From positions 56,143-120,142 of the IMG/VR virus record IMGVR_UViG_3300034073_001700: 64,000 nt of DNA; one strand, written 5' to 3'. The notes beneath the pieces are model-generated. The model did no database searches and was not told the origin of the DNA. It worked only from the letters and a program-made list of their open reading frames with translations. Below are positions 7,284 through 13,895 of this stretch, piece after piece. Positions within the stretch are counted from its first letter, which is position 1. The number at the start of each line of letters is the position of its first letter. The position numbers and the translations under genes were made by a program. Source of the stretch: a virus.

Positions 7284-7987
7284 TATATTTCTTTATCAAA
7301 CATAAAATGATTATAAATATAATCTTTTTCCTCTTGACTTAGTTTATTAAATAAAGATTCGGAGGCATAGTTTTTAAATGTTAGACTATCTGTTTCTCCT
7401 AAATTTATCTTTATATCTACGCCTAAGTCTGAAGATATTTTGTTGACTAGATCATAATAGTTCATATTTTTTAAATCTTTGTGCCTAAGCATCAAGTTAG
7501 TTCTTTTAATTCTTTTATATACTAATTCTTTATTTATTATAAAGTTATCTTTATGCTTCACCCTTGACTCATATATAGTATTGCCTATGCTTGGCTCTAA
7601 AATAAAGTTTTGTGATTGAAAATCTTTTAAGTAAGTAAACTCAGACAAAGCCTTATATATTTGATATTTCTCTATTTCTAGACTAGCGCCATTATGTTTT
7701 AGTATAAAGTTATTATTTTTATCTATTAGCCCAACTTCATCTGAAATCATATGTGCGAGGGCACTTATAAAAAATTCTACTGGATCTCTAAATATTGTAA
7801 TAACATATGTTTCATCATCTATATCTTTATACCAGCCACCATGCTTATGAATATTAGAAGGTAAACTAATAGTCTTAATATTGTTTTGTTCTAGTGTATT
7901 TTGTATTGGTTCTAGAATATATTTTGATAAGAACCTTCCGCCTGTTTTAGGTATGTGTAAAAAATATATCTTATTATACTTTTTCAC
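7241..7987 (-). CDS. Sulfotransferase-family protein
   Basis: A 248-aa protein with the 5'-phosphosulfate loop HIPKTGGRFL at residues 11-20, as in sulfotransferases that use PAPS. A second conserved element (TIFRDPVEFFISAL) matches the 3'-phosphate-binding Arg region that follows in this fold. It would transfer sulfate to a glycan or small molecule. Start is GTG (7985-7987), overlapping the stop of the 46-aa gene by 1 nt, so it is translationally coupled. A second such gene lies at 16.2-16.8 kb. The acceptor is unknown. Confidence 0.7.
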   Translation of the reverse strand: MKKYNKIYFLHIPKTGGRFLSKYILEPIQNTLEQNNIKTISLPSNIHKHGGWYKDIDDETYVITIFRDPVEFFISALAHMISDEVGLIDKNNNFILKHNGASLEIEKYQIYKALSEFTYLKDFQSQNFILEPSIGNTIYESRVKHKDNFIINKELVYKRIKRTNLMLRHKDLKNMNYYDLVNKISSDLGVDIKINLGETDSLTFKNYASESLFNKLSQEEKDYIYNHFMFDKEIYYNDSLFWNPSSSK

Positions 7988-8127
7988 TATTTGGTCTTTT
8001 TGTTATACTCGCCGTATTTGCCTAACACTGCTTTAACCGTACCGTCTTTTCTTAGACGAACAACCATTCCATCTTTGATTTGAATTGGGTTAAACTTATC
8101 GTGTCTTTTATATTTGCCAGAAGACAT
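7987..8127 (-). CDS. Small basic hypothetical protein (46 aa)
   Basis: ATG at 8125-8127 to TAG at 7987-7989, 46 aa, starting MSSGKYKRHDKFNPIQIKDG and Lys-rich throughout. It overlaps the upstream gene by 20 nt and the downstream GTG start by 1 nt, filling the gap exactly, which is good evidence that it is real. No family recognised. Confidence 0.6.
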   Translation of the reverse strand: MSSGKYKRHDKFNPIQIKDGMVVRLRKDGTVKAVLGKYGEYNKKTK

Positions 8128-8926
8128 TACCGCTACCACGAACTTTCTTGCTTTGTTTTTCTATTGTATTAAAAGTATCAGAAAACAATGCCTTATCTTT
8201 TTCTGCATTCACGATACGACGTGACCAAGAATAGCCAGCATCCCCACCCCATGCTAACCACATTATGTACCCATTAGACGGATTTGATTGATTAGCCCAA
8301 TCCTTCCCCTTTTTATCAACTTCATGACGAGAAAAATAAGAGTACATTCTTTTAACAGTACTAAGAGAAAGTGATTCTCCTCTTGCTAACTGTCCTGCAC
8401 GAGTCCATCCTACTGATGTACCCGCACCTTTTGCCTTACCTTGTTCTTTAAATCTAATTGCTTTTCTTGCTGCAGCACGTGCTCCTGCTGGTGGAGAATA
8501 TCCGTCTGCTTTTGAAACAGAATCAGTTTCATAAACCACATCATCAGAATCTTCCCAAAGATCATCGGCCTTTTCTGCTGGAACACAATTAGGAACTGGT
8601 TTGCCATTTTCTCCTGGCTTCATTCCTCTTTGTACATATCCGTCCCAGCATGGTGCTTGTTTTTCAACACTACCACAACAATCTGATTTCATATCTCCAG
8701 ACTGGCACTGTGGACATTGGTCACAGGTTACATCTAATTCTTTACACATTGGACATCCACATCCCTCATATGCCTTGCCTACGTTGCCCTCAGAGCGGTT
8801 TATGGCATAGATCTGGGCTGCTGCCTGCTCTTTGGTTTCATGGCATCCCATAACCTCTCCTGTGTCCTTTAAAGCGGGGTATCCAGAACAACCCGATGAC
8901 CCCTTAGCACCTACATGATATGGCAT
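8108..8926 (-). CDS. Phage protein with Cys-rich knuckle and conserved C-terminal domain
   Basis: A 272-aa protein. Residues 1-50 hold a segment (MPYHVGAKGSSGCSGYPA) seen in my memory in many phage proteins, then a Cys-rich part (CGCPMCKE, CDQCPQCQ, CC) likely binding zinc, then an acidic linker, and from about 140 a conserved basic domain containing SPPAGARAAARKA and a Trp-rich YIMWLAWGGDAGYSW motif. Similar modules occur in phage head or prohead-associated proteins, but that role is not shown here. The start follows a -10 element by exactly 6 nt with no ribosome site. Confidence 0.6.
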   Translation of the reverse strand: MPYHVGAKGSSGCSGYPALKDTGEVMGCHETKEQAAAQIYAINRSEGNVGKAYEGCGCPMCKELDVTCDQCPQCQSGDMKSDCCGSVEKQAPCWDGYVQRGMKPGENGKPVPNCVPAEKADDLWEDSDDVVYETDSVSKADGYSPPAGARAAARKAIRFKEQGKAKGAGTSVGWTRAGQLARGESLSLSTVKRMYSYFSRHEVDKKGKDWANQSNPSNGYIMWLAWGGDAGYSWSRRIVNAEKDKALFSDTFNTIEKQSKKVRGSGNVFWQI

Positions 8927-8963
8927 AGAAATAGTATAGCATATATTATGGTAAAATGACTAT
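8927..8963. promoter_or_regulatory. Compact divergent promoter pair, both leaderless
   Basis: 37 bp separate two divergent start codons. On the minus strand TGC-TATACT (8933-8941) lies 6 nt before ATG 8926. On the plus strand TGG-TAAAAT (8949-8957) lies 6 nt before ATG 8964. The -10 elements are 13 bp apart, so the two polymerases should exclude each other. Confidence 0.6.
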
Positions 8964-9143
8964 ATGAGTGAACAATTAACCCCAGAGCAGCATGCAGAAA
9001 TTATAGTTCATCAGATTATTCAGGCAACTAAAAATAAAATTATCAATATACTAGAGCCTCAATTTGATAAGATTTCTGGCGGACACCATCATTTTGATAA
9101 GGGTCTTGCTGACGCAATATTAGCAGATATTAGAAACGCATAA
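8964..9143 (+). CDS. Small hypothetical protein (59 aa)
   Basis: ATG 8964 to TAA 9141-9143, beginning MSEQLTPEQHAEIIVHQI, with a GGHHHFD segment in the second half. A helical protein; the His cluster could bind metal. It is the only plus-strand gene I could support between 7.3 and 64 kb and has its own extended -10 promoter with a leaderless start. Function unknown. Confidence 0.6.
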   Translation: MSEQLTPEQHAEIIVHQIIQATKNKIINILEPQFDKISGGHHHFDKGLADAILADIRNA

Positions 9144-9175
9144 TAAAAGAGCAGTTTGTCGTCATACTCAGGACG

Positions 9176-9199
9176 GAGTTAAGTATCGATACCTAACTC
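9176..9199. terminator. Bidirectional terminator-like inverted repeat
   Basis: A 24-nt near-perfect inverted repeat (arms GAGTTAAGTATC and GATACCTAACTC, one mismatch) between the convergent 59-aa gene and hsp20, followed by T-rich sequence on the plus strand. Its position favours a shared terminator; a perfect-symmetry protein-binding site is the alternative. Confidence 0.45.
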
Positions 9200-9202
9200 A
9201 GT

Positions 9203-9622
9203 TTATTTAATTTTGATTGCTTTTGGCTTTTTTTCTTCTGGGATGTTTCTTTCCACAATAACGCTAAGAATACCGTCTGCCATTTCAGCACGATCAACCT
9301 CCATATACTCTCCTAGAGCAAAGGTGCGTGTGAACTTGCGAGTTGCGATACCCTTATGAAGTACATTTTCTGTACCCTCTTCGGTTTTCTCACCCTTGAC
9401 GATTAATCTTCCATTATCCACAGAAACCTCGACTTCGTCTTTGCTGAATCCAGCAACTGCAAAGCGATAAGCATAAGTGTCCTCATCAAGTTTTACCACA
9501 TCATATGGTGGATAGGATTGACGAGTTGCCTCACGATGGATATTTGAAAGACGGTCCAACTCACGGTTGAAACCAATAAAAATTGGATCGTTAAACAGAT
9601 CCAATGCAAATGAACTTACCAT
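9203..9622 (-). CDS. hsp20: Small heat-shock protein Hsp20
   Basis: A 139-aa alpha-crystallin-domain chaperone (about residues 40-128), with a strand-exchange motif near the end of the domain (ADGILSVIVE) and a C-terminal IXI-like AIKIK. It would hold partly unfolded proteins in the cytoplasm. AAGGAGGA precedes ATG 9620-9622. The promoter (TGC-TATAAT, 9682-9690) sits across the stop codon of the upstream SGNH gene, and the leader contains a GC-rich hairpin. Hsp20 genes are known in other phages, notably cyanophages, where a role in folding or host fitness is assumed. Confidence 0.93.
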   Translation of the reverse strand: MVSSFALDLFNDPIFIGFNRELDRLSNIHREATRQSYPPYDVVKLDEDTYAYRFAVAGFSKDEVEVSVDNGRLIVKGEKTEEGTENVLHKGIATRKFTRTFALGEYMEVDRAEMADGILSVIVERNIPEEKKPKAIKIK

Positions 9623-9653
9623 TATTTCCTCCTTGTTAAGCGAGTCATTTTAA

Positions 9654-9690
9654 GTACCCCCCTTTGGGCAGGTACATTTATATTATAGCA
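9654..9690 (-). promoter_or_regulatory. hsp20 promoter and leader hairpin
   Basis: Extended -10 TGC-TATAAT on the minus strand (9682-9690), then an inverted repeat at 9654-9675 (GTACC/GGTAC outer, CCC/GGG inner, 3-nt loop) in the leader. The hairpin lies about 21 nt upstream of the AGGAGG site, so it could stabilise the mRNA or melt with temperature. It has no resemblance to HAIR or CIRCE boxes. Confidence 0.5.
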
Positions 9691-10492
9691 TATTATACAT
9701 AGATTCAGCAATATGTAATTGTCGGTGTAATCCCCAATGTCCTGGTGGCCAGTAGTCATAGTCTGCTGCATAGTTGAAAAATTTTTCATTAGCAAATTCC
9801 GAATGGCATGTTAGATGTGTTAAATCTATCTGATCTAAAAAAGACTTACTTTCAAAATATCCATCGCTAAATTGTTCTAGATTAAGCCTATCTATGCCAC
9901 TATAATCATATGCTGTCCATATAAATTTTATATTATTGATTTCGCAATATTGAATTAATATTTTTATAAATAAAATATTATAAAAAATTGCAAACTCTGG
10001 GGGGATTACATTTTCTATATCATGTGGTCCTTTAGAATATTTTAAAAGTTTGTGATCAGCAAGTATACCCTTCCCCATTCCATTAATATCAGAACTGAGA
10101 CCTGCCTTTAAATTAATTAATGGAGTTTCTAACCTTGGTAATGAAAAAACTGCAAATATATATTTGGGATGATAGAATTCTTTAAAAAATTGAAATGCTT
10201 TTATTACTTGAGCCTGAGCACCGTCTCCACCTTTTGCTAGATTAGCATAATCTTTATCCATTTTTTGTGACAATAAGTATGGCCAGGTTAAATGTATTGG
10301 CAATGCGTGGCCTTCTGTTTGAGAACATCCCAATACCAATATTTCCTGATTTTCAAATTCATTACACCTGTATCCATAAGAATTAAAGTTGTATTCTATT
10401 TCAACAGAGTCTGCTTCTTTTTTAAGAACACTATCACCCATATCTCTTAAGGATCTATTCAGAATTTTATTAAGAAGATTTGGGTTGGTCAT
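9683..10492 (-). CDS. SGNH/GDSL-like hydrolase
   Basis: A 269-aa protein with the block order of SGNH hydrolases: nucleophile segment VLGCSQTEGHA (S57), a Gly block in NLAKGGDGAQAQ, and a C-terminal Asp-x-x-His-like segment in DYWPPGHWGLH. The family includes esterases and O-acetyl or carbamoyl-type deacylases. It starts 4 nt after the carbamoyltransferase stop, so the two are one translational unit and may act on the same modified product. No signal peptide, hence cytoplasmic. Confidence 0.65.
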   Translation of the reverse strand: MTNPNLLNKILNRSLRDMGDSVLKKEADSVEIEYNFNSYGYRCNEFENQEILVLGCSQTEGHALPIHLTWPYLLSQKMDKDYANLAKGGDGAQAQVIKAFQFFKEFYHPKYIFAVFSLPRLETPLINLKAGLSSDINGMGKGILADHKLLKYSKGPHDIENVIPPEFAIFYNILFIKILIQYCEINNIKFIWTAYDYSGIDRLNLEQFSDGYFESKSFLDQIDLTHLTCHSEFANEKFFNYAADYDYWPPGHWGLHRQLHIAESMYNML

Positions 10493-10496
10493 ATTA

Positions 10497-11918
10497 CTAT
10501 TTTATCACTTTAGTATTATAGGTTTCTTGCCATTTTAATATATCATTTTCATCATTTAACAACGGCTGTCCTTTAATATTTAAACTAGTATTTAGCAATA
10601 TTGGCACCCCTGTCATTGCATACCAATTAGAAAGAACATCATATAGCCCAGGGTGTTGATCTTTATTTACTGTCTGTACCCTTGAAGTACCGTCTTGATG
10701 AACAACAGATGGAATTAGTTCTGGCTTTAAACATTTTGGAGTATATTGCATATATGGGGAGGCATAGTTCATATCAAACCATTTGCCTGCATGCTCTTCC
10801 ATAATAACTGGAGCAAAAGGTCTAAACAATTCTCTTTTTTTAATTAAATTAACTTTATCCTTAATATTTGGATCTCTTGGATCTGCAAGAATAGATCTAT
10901 TTCCAAGCGCTCTTGGGCCATACTCTGCTCTTCCTGTTGCGACTGCAACAATTTTATCTCTAATTAAGCCAGTGATAATTTCTTTTACTGGATATTCCCC
11001 GCCCAAATCATATCCTAAGTATGGATGTTGCCAATTAACATGCTTGCCATATGCTGCTGTTGCTGCACCCAAAGATGAACCAGCGTCACCAGGATTAGGC
11101 ATAATCCAAACATCATCAAACATTCTCCAAAGCATTGTGTTGGCTGCACAGTTAAGGGCACAACCACCCATAAAAACAAGGTTGCGTTTACCTGTAAGTT
11201 TCTGCGCCATGGCCATAAAATTAACTAATCTTTCTTCGTATACCCTTTGAACAGCAGCAGCAATATCAAACTGTTCTCTATGCCCTATATGTTCATTCCA
11301 GTCTATGATTCCTTTATGAAAATTATATTTTTGTGTATTTATATCTGGAAAATATTCTTTTACTTTAAGATAATATCTTGTCCAATCTCCATAGGCTGCC
11401 ATCCCCATCATAATATATTCTTCTTGATTTGGCATAAGTCCTACCAACTGAGTGAAAGCAGAATAAAATAAGCCGAAACTAAATGGGTAATTCTTTTTGT
11501 ATACTTGCTTTATTGAAGAGCCCTCTCCAACCCAAATAGTAGAAGTATTGTATTCTCCAATAGCATCGAGAACCACTATAACAGCATCATTAAATTTACT
11601 TGTATAGTAGCCAGCACAAGCGTGAGAATAGTGGTGGCTAAAGTATTTTACTGGTAAGTCCATAGGAATATTTGGTTTCCAATCTGCCGCTCCACCTCTT
11701 AACATTATTCTAGATCTTTTAAGCCAAGGCTTTTCATAATATGCTATGACATTAGGTGTCCCATAGTTTAATGCATCTAGTATAATTTCTTTATTATTGT
11801 ACCAATCATTTTTTTCCTTACTATATCTTTCTGCATGACCAGCAAAAAGTATTTCTCCATCTTTAATTAAAGATACAGATGCGTCGTGCGAAGTTTCATT
11901 TATTCCAAGAATTATCAT
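10497..11918 (-). CDS. NodU/CmcH-type carbamoyltransferase
   Basis: A 473-aa protein, N-terminal ASKHA-fold domain starting MIILGINETSHDASVSLI, metal-site motif HHYSHA (H95, H96, H99), and the C-terminal carbamoyltransferase domain with FMGGCALNCAAN and RAEYGPRALGNRSILADPRD. It transfers carbamoyl from carbamoyl phosphate, via carbamoyl-AMP, to a hydroxyl of a sugar, antibiotic or nucleobase. It is shorter than typical members (550-600 aa). Phage homologues have been linked to carbamoylation of hydroxymethyl-pyrimidines in DNA, from memory. A weak ribosome site is present; a 28-aa reading frame ends 12 nt before it. Confidence 0.88.
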   Translation of the reverse strand: MIILGINETSHDASVSLIKDGEILFAGHAERYSKEKNDWYNNKEIILDALNYGTPNVIAYYEKPWLKRSRIMLRGGAADWKPNIPMDLPVKYFSHHYSHACAGYYTSKFNDAVIVVLDAIGEYNTSTIWVGEGSSIKQVYKKNYPFSFGLFYSAFTQLVGLMPNQEEYIMMGMAAYGDWTRYYLKVKEYFPDINTQKYNFHKGIIDWNEHIGHREQFDIAAAVQRVYEERLVNFMAMAQKLTGKRNLVFMGGCALNCAANTMLWRMFDDVWIMPNPGDAGSSLGAATAAYGKHVNWQHPYLGYDLGGEYPVKEIITGLIRDKIVAVATGRAEYGPRALGNRSILADPRDPNIKDKVNLIKKRELFRPFAPVIMEEHAGKWFDMNYASPYMQYTPKCLKPELIPSVVHQDGTSRVQTVNKDQHPGLYDVLSNWYAMTGVPILLNTSLNIKGQPLLNDENDILKWQETYNTKVIK

Positions 11919-11930
11919 AATAACTACACC

Positions 11931-12017
11931 CTAATATATAAAGGTGCCCTTATCCCTTTTTCTGAAAAATTTTTTAATTTTATGATAAGTTATATAAATA
12001 TAATATTTAAATTTCAT
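11931..12017 (-). CDS. Possible 28-aa basic peptide upstream of carbamoyltransferase
   Basis: ATG 12015-12017 to TAG 11931-11933 on the minus strand. It has a strong AAGGAG site 6 nt upstream. The product starts MKFKYYIYITYHKIKKFF and is very rich in Lys, Tyr and Ile. It ends 12 nt before the carbamoyltransferase start, which itself has a poor ribosome site, so it may serve as a translation-coupling leader. It could equally be chance in an AT-rich gap. Confidence 0.4.
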   Translation of the reverse strand: MKFKYYIYITYHKIKKFFRKRDKGTFIY

Positions 12018-12030
12018 ATTATCTCCTTAA

Positions 12031-12062
12031 AATAAAACAGGGATGTTCATAAGAGCATCCCC
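12031..12062 (-). terminator. Intrinsic terminator on the minus strand
   Basis: 9-bp stem (12040-12048 with 12053-12061, one G-U) closed by an ATAA tetraloop, followed on the minus strand by TGTTTTATTTT. It ends the transcript of the 98-aa gene and the operon before it. Confidence 0.75.
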
Positions 12063-12079
12063 ATTTTATCATAATGACA

Positions 12080-12376
12080 CTAGGCCATTTGTGCAGGCTT
12101 TCCGCCTCCGCCAGACTTCTTCTTAGAAGCCTTTTTTTCTGCAGACTTTTTTGCTAACTTTTTAAGTTCTAAATCAGCAAGATTTGCCACCAAACCAAAC
12201 GCAGGGTCCTTTGGATTTACTGCCCTTATTGCTGGTCCTACTACTGCAATTAAACCTGCAATTAGTAAGCCGTCTATTCCAAGATCGCTATTGGCCTGAT
12301 ATGATTGTGCTACAGCAACACCGAACGATGCAATGTAGGTCTCTAGCACCTTCTTTTGCTTATCTTTAAGTTTCAT
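12080..12376 (-). CDS. Small membrane protein with Lys-rich tail
   Basis: A 98-aa protein with a basic N-terminus, one or two hydrophobic segments (about residues 13-25 and 33-52, GLLIAGLIAVVGPAIRAVN) and a highly basic C-terminal tail (KKLAKKSAEKKASKKK) followed by GGGG. The pattern resembles holin-like or membrane-tethered DNA/RNA-binding phage proteins; the lysis genes are 9 kb away, so a holin role is not favoured. Its TAGGAGGA site overlaps the stop of the XapX gene. Confidence 0.6.
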   Translation of the reverse strand: MKLKDKQKKVLETYIASFGVAVAQSYQANSDLGIDGLLIAGLIAVVGPAIRAVNPKDPAFGLVANLADLELKKLAKKSAEKKASKKKSGGGGKPAQMA

Positions 12377-12385
12377 TTTGTCCTC

Positions 12386-12553
12386 CTAGGATATGAACTT
12401 TGCTATGGCTACCCAAACTGGTTGAGCCAGCCATATACCCATTATACCAGCCACTCCAGCAAATACCTTAGGTGCTGGGAGCGGTAGTTTTAAGGATAAG
12501 CATATAAGGCCAAATCCTAGTCCAACAAGTAATGATATTAGTATATCTTTCAT
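12386..12553 (-). CDS. XapX-like (DUF1427) small membrane protein
   Basis: A 55-aa protein (ATG 12551-12553, TAG 12386-12388) starting MKDILISLLVGLGFGL, followed by LKLPLPAPKVFAGVAGIMGI. The Pro-x-Pro-Ala-Pro turn between two hydrophobic halves is the hallmark of the XapX family of two-helix membrane proteins, function unknown. Its ATG overlaps the upstream TAA by one base (TAATG). Confidence 0.7.
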   Translation of the reverse strand: MKDILISLLVGLGFGLICLSLKLPLPAPKVFAGVAGIMGIWLAQPVWVAIAKFIS

Positions 12554-12747
12554 TATTTTCCTTTCAAATTATCAGGATGATCCATTGGGGTTGGAATTGT
12601 TATCAAAGCCCCACATCTTGCACACTCACCGTCCAATAAATATAGTCCAATCTCATAGTCTGCAGGATCAATCTTTACAGCAACCTTTAAAAGGTCACAG
12701 TTGCATTCTGGACATACACAGGTCGGAATTCCTCTTGCGTCAATCAT
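12553..12747 (-). CDS. Zinc-ribbon protein (64 aa)
   Basis: A 64-aa protein with CVCPECNCD near residue 10 and ECARCG near residue 41, a two-knuckle zinc ribbon. It overlaps the upstream coiled-coil gene by 8 nt and the downstream XapX gene by 1 nt. Probably a small nucleic-acid or protein-binding factor; no specific role visible. Confidence 0.7.
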   Translation of the reverse strand: MIDARGIPTCVCPECNCDLLKVAVKIDPADYEIGLYLLDGECARCGALITIPTPMDHPDNLKGK

Positions 12748-13108
12748 TTGGAATATCTTCTGGAAACATCTTTTCTAATTTTTCAAAGGCTGATCTAAAT
12801 CTTAATATAGATAGGTCGTTTGGGTAATTTAAGTCAAATTCAATTTCATGTTTATATTCAATCAATGCTTTGTGCAGGTCTTCTATATACTTAAAAGCAT
12901 CTTCTCTTGTTTGTGTTAGAAATGCTATAAGGTGTTCTTTTTCTACTAAGGCATCGCCATTAAATCCATCTCTTAACATTTCAACATCATCAATGGTTTT
13001 CTTTAAAAGCATAACTAGTTCTAAGTTTTTATTTTTTATTCGTACAAAGGCAATAGAAACCAATGATACTAAGCAAGCCACGAAAACAAATATACCAAAC
13101 TCAAGCAT
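12740..13108 (-). CDS. Single-pass membrane coiled-coil protein
   Basis: I place the start at ATG 13106-13108 (122 aa, MLEFGIFVFV), which overlaps the upstream stop and has GAGAG at good distance; a longer start at 13174 would overlap the upstream gene by 74 nt. A transmembrane helix at residues 3-21 is followed by a helical, charged cytoplasmic part. Function unknown; spanin-like or signalling roles cannot be told apart. Confidence 0.6.
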   Translation of the reverse strand: MLEFGIFVFVACLVSLVSIAFVRIKNKNLELVMLLKKTIDDVEMLRDGFNGDALVEKEHLIAFLTQTREDAFKYIEDLHKALIEYKHEIEFDLNYPNDLSILRFRSAFEKLEKMFPEDIPND

Positions 13109-13598
13109 GGCGACTCTCATGTGTTGGCCAATAATATTTGCAGGGCTCTTTACGATCAGGGCAACATGGAACATTGTTGATACTTGTTACTGCATACTGA
13201 AATGGTGCATACAATATTGGATCTTTTTTGAATAAGTTGGCACGATGAGTAGTCACAATACGAAGCAACTTATTTTCATCTTGAAAATAGTCAGGCATAC
13301 TATTGCCCCAGTCATCCCAACACAAATCTTTTAAATTGTTTAGGTTTGCCTCATTGTTCTCAGTCTTGATGCCACGAGACTTGGCTTCAGCAATCATGGC
13401 TTGTACATAGTTCCAAAGACCACGCTCAAAACCTTTCCACATAAGTACTGCTGGATGATTACGCCAACCACCTGTAGGCGATTTGCCAGACAAAACATTT
13501 AGTATCTGGTAGCATTCTAAAATTTGTTTGTTGAGGCGCTTACTATCTAAAATAGCAGCAGACACACGATAATCTGACTGTGGCAGAAATGTTTGCAT
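13101..13598 (-). CDS. MSMEG_6728-like / pyrimidine-dimer glycosylase superfamily protein
   Basis: A 165-aa protein. The N-terminus MQTFLPQSDYRVSAAILDSK with RLNKQILECYQIL and GWRNHPAVLMWKGFE matches the family I know as MSMEG_6728 or Pyr_excise-like, common in Actinobacteria and their phages. The related enzymes cut at UV photoproducts, which would suit a phage of sunlit water, but catalytic residues were not verified. C-terminal Cys residues in NVPCCPDRKEPCKYYW may bind metal. GAAGGG lies 7 nt upstream of the ATG. Confidence 0.65.
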   Translation of the reverse strand: MQTFLPQSDYRVSAAILDSKRLNKQILECYQILNVLSGKSPTGGWRNHPAVLMWKGFERGLWNYVQAMIAEAKSRGIKTENNEANLNNLKDLCWDDWGNSMPDYFQDENKLLRIVTTHRANLFKKDPILYAPFQYAVTSINNVPCCPDRKEPCKYYWPTHESRHA

Positions 13599-13610
13599 TA
13601 CGACACCCTT

Positions 13611-13895
13611 CTATATCCAGTACTTAAGTATAGCAGTTATGGCTAAAATTGTCCAGAGTATATTAAACCAAATTAGTGTGGGTATTGTTTTTACAGTAGA
13701 AGACCATATTAGCATTAGGCTTGAAGCGAGGGCAAAAATATAAAGCCACCACCATTGCTTATTAAATAATAGTCCTGGGATAATTATTACTGCCTTGGTC
13801 ACAAAAGCAAAAAATTCAACAATATTAGGTTTATTCCAGTAGGATTTATTGCCCATGGTTTTTAATGCATAAAGCCAATCTAATTTAAAATTCAT
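13611..13895 (-). CDS. Multi-pass small membrane protein
   Basis: A 94-aa Trp-rich protein with about three hydrophobic helices (residues 27-45, 46-62, 70-90). Its start overlaps the 3' end of the halogenase gene by 11 nt, so it is translated from the same message. It could anchor or transport the halogenated product, but nothing in it identifies a family. Confidence 0.65.
   Translation of the reverse strand: MNFKLDWLYALKTMGNKSYWNKPNIVEFFAFVTKAVIIIPGLLFNKQWWWLYIFALASSLMLIWSSTVKTIPTLIWFNILWTILAITAILKYWI

Noticed and set aside
12080-12376. Main holin
   Set aside because: Far from the endolysin and with a long basic tail; the two small membrane genes beside the endolysin are better candidates.
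12740-13174. Longer start for the coiled-coil membrane gene
   Set aside because: It overlaps the upstream coding sequence by 74 nt, while ATG 13106-13108 is coupled to the upstream stop.
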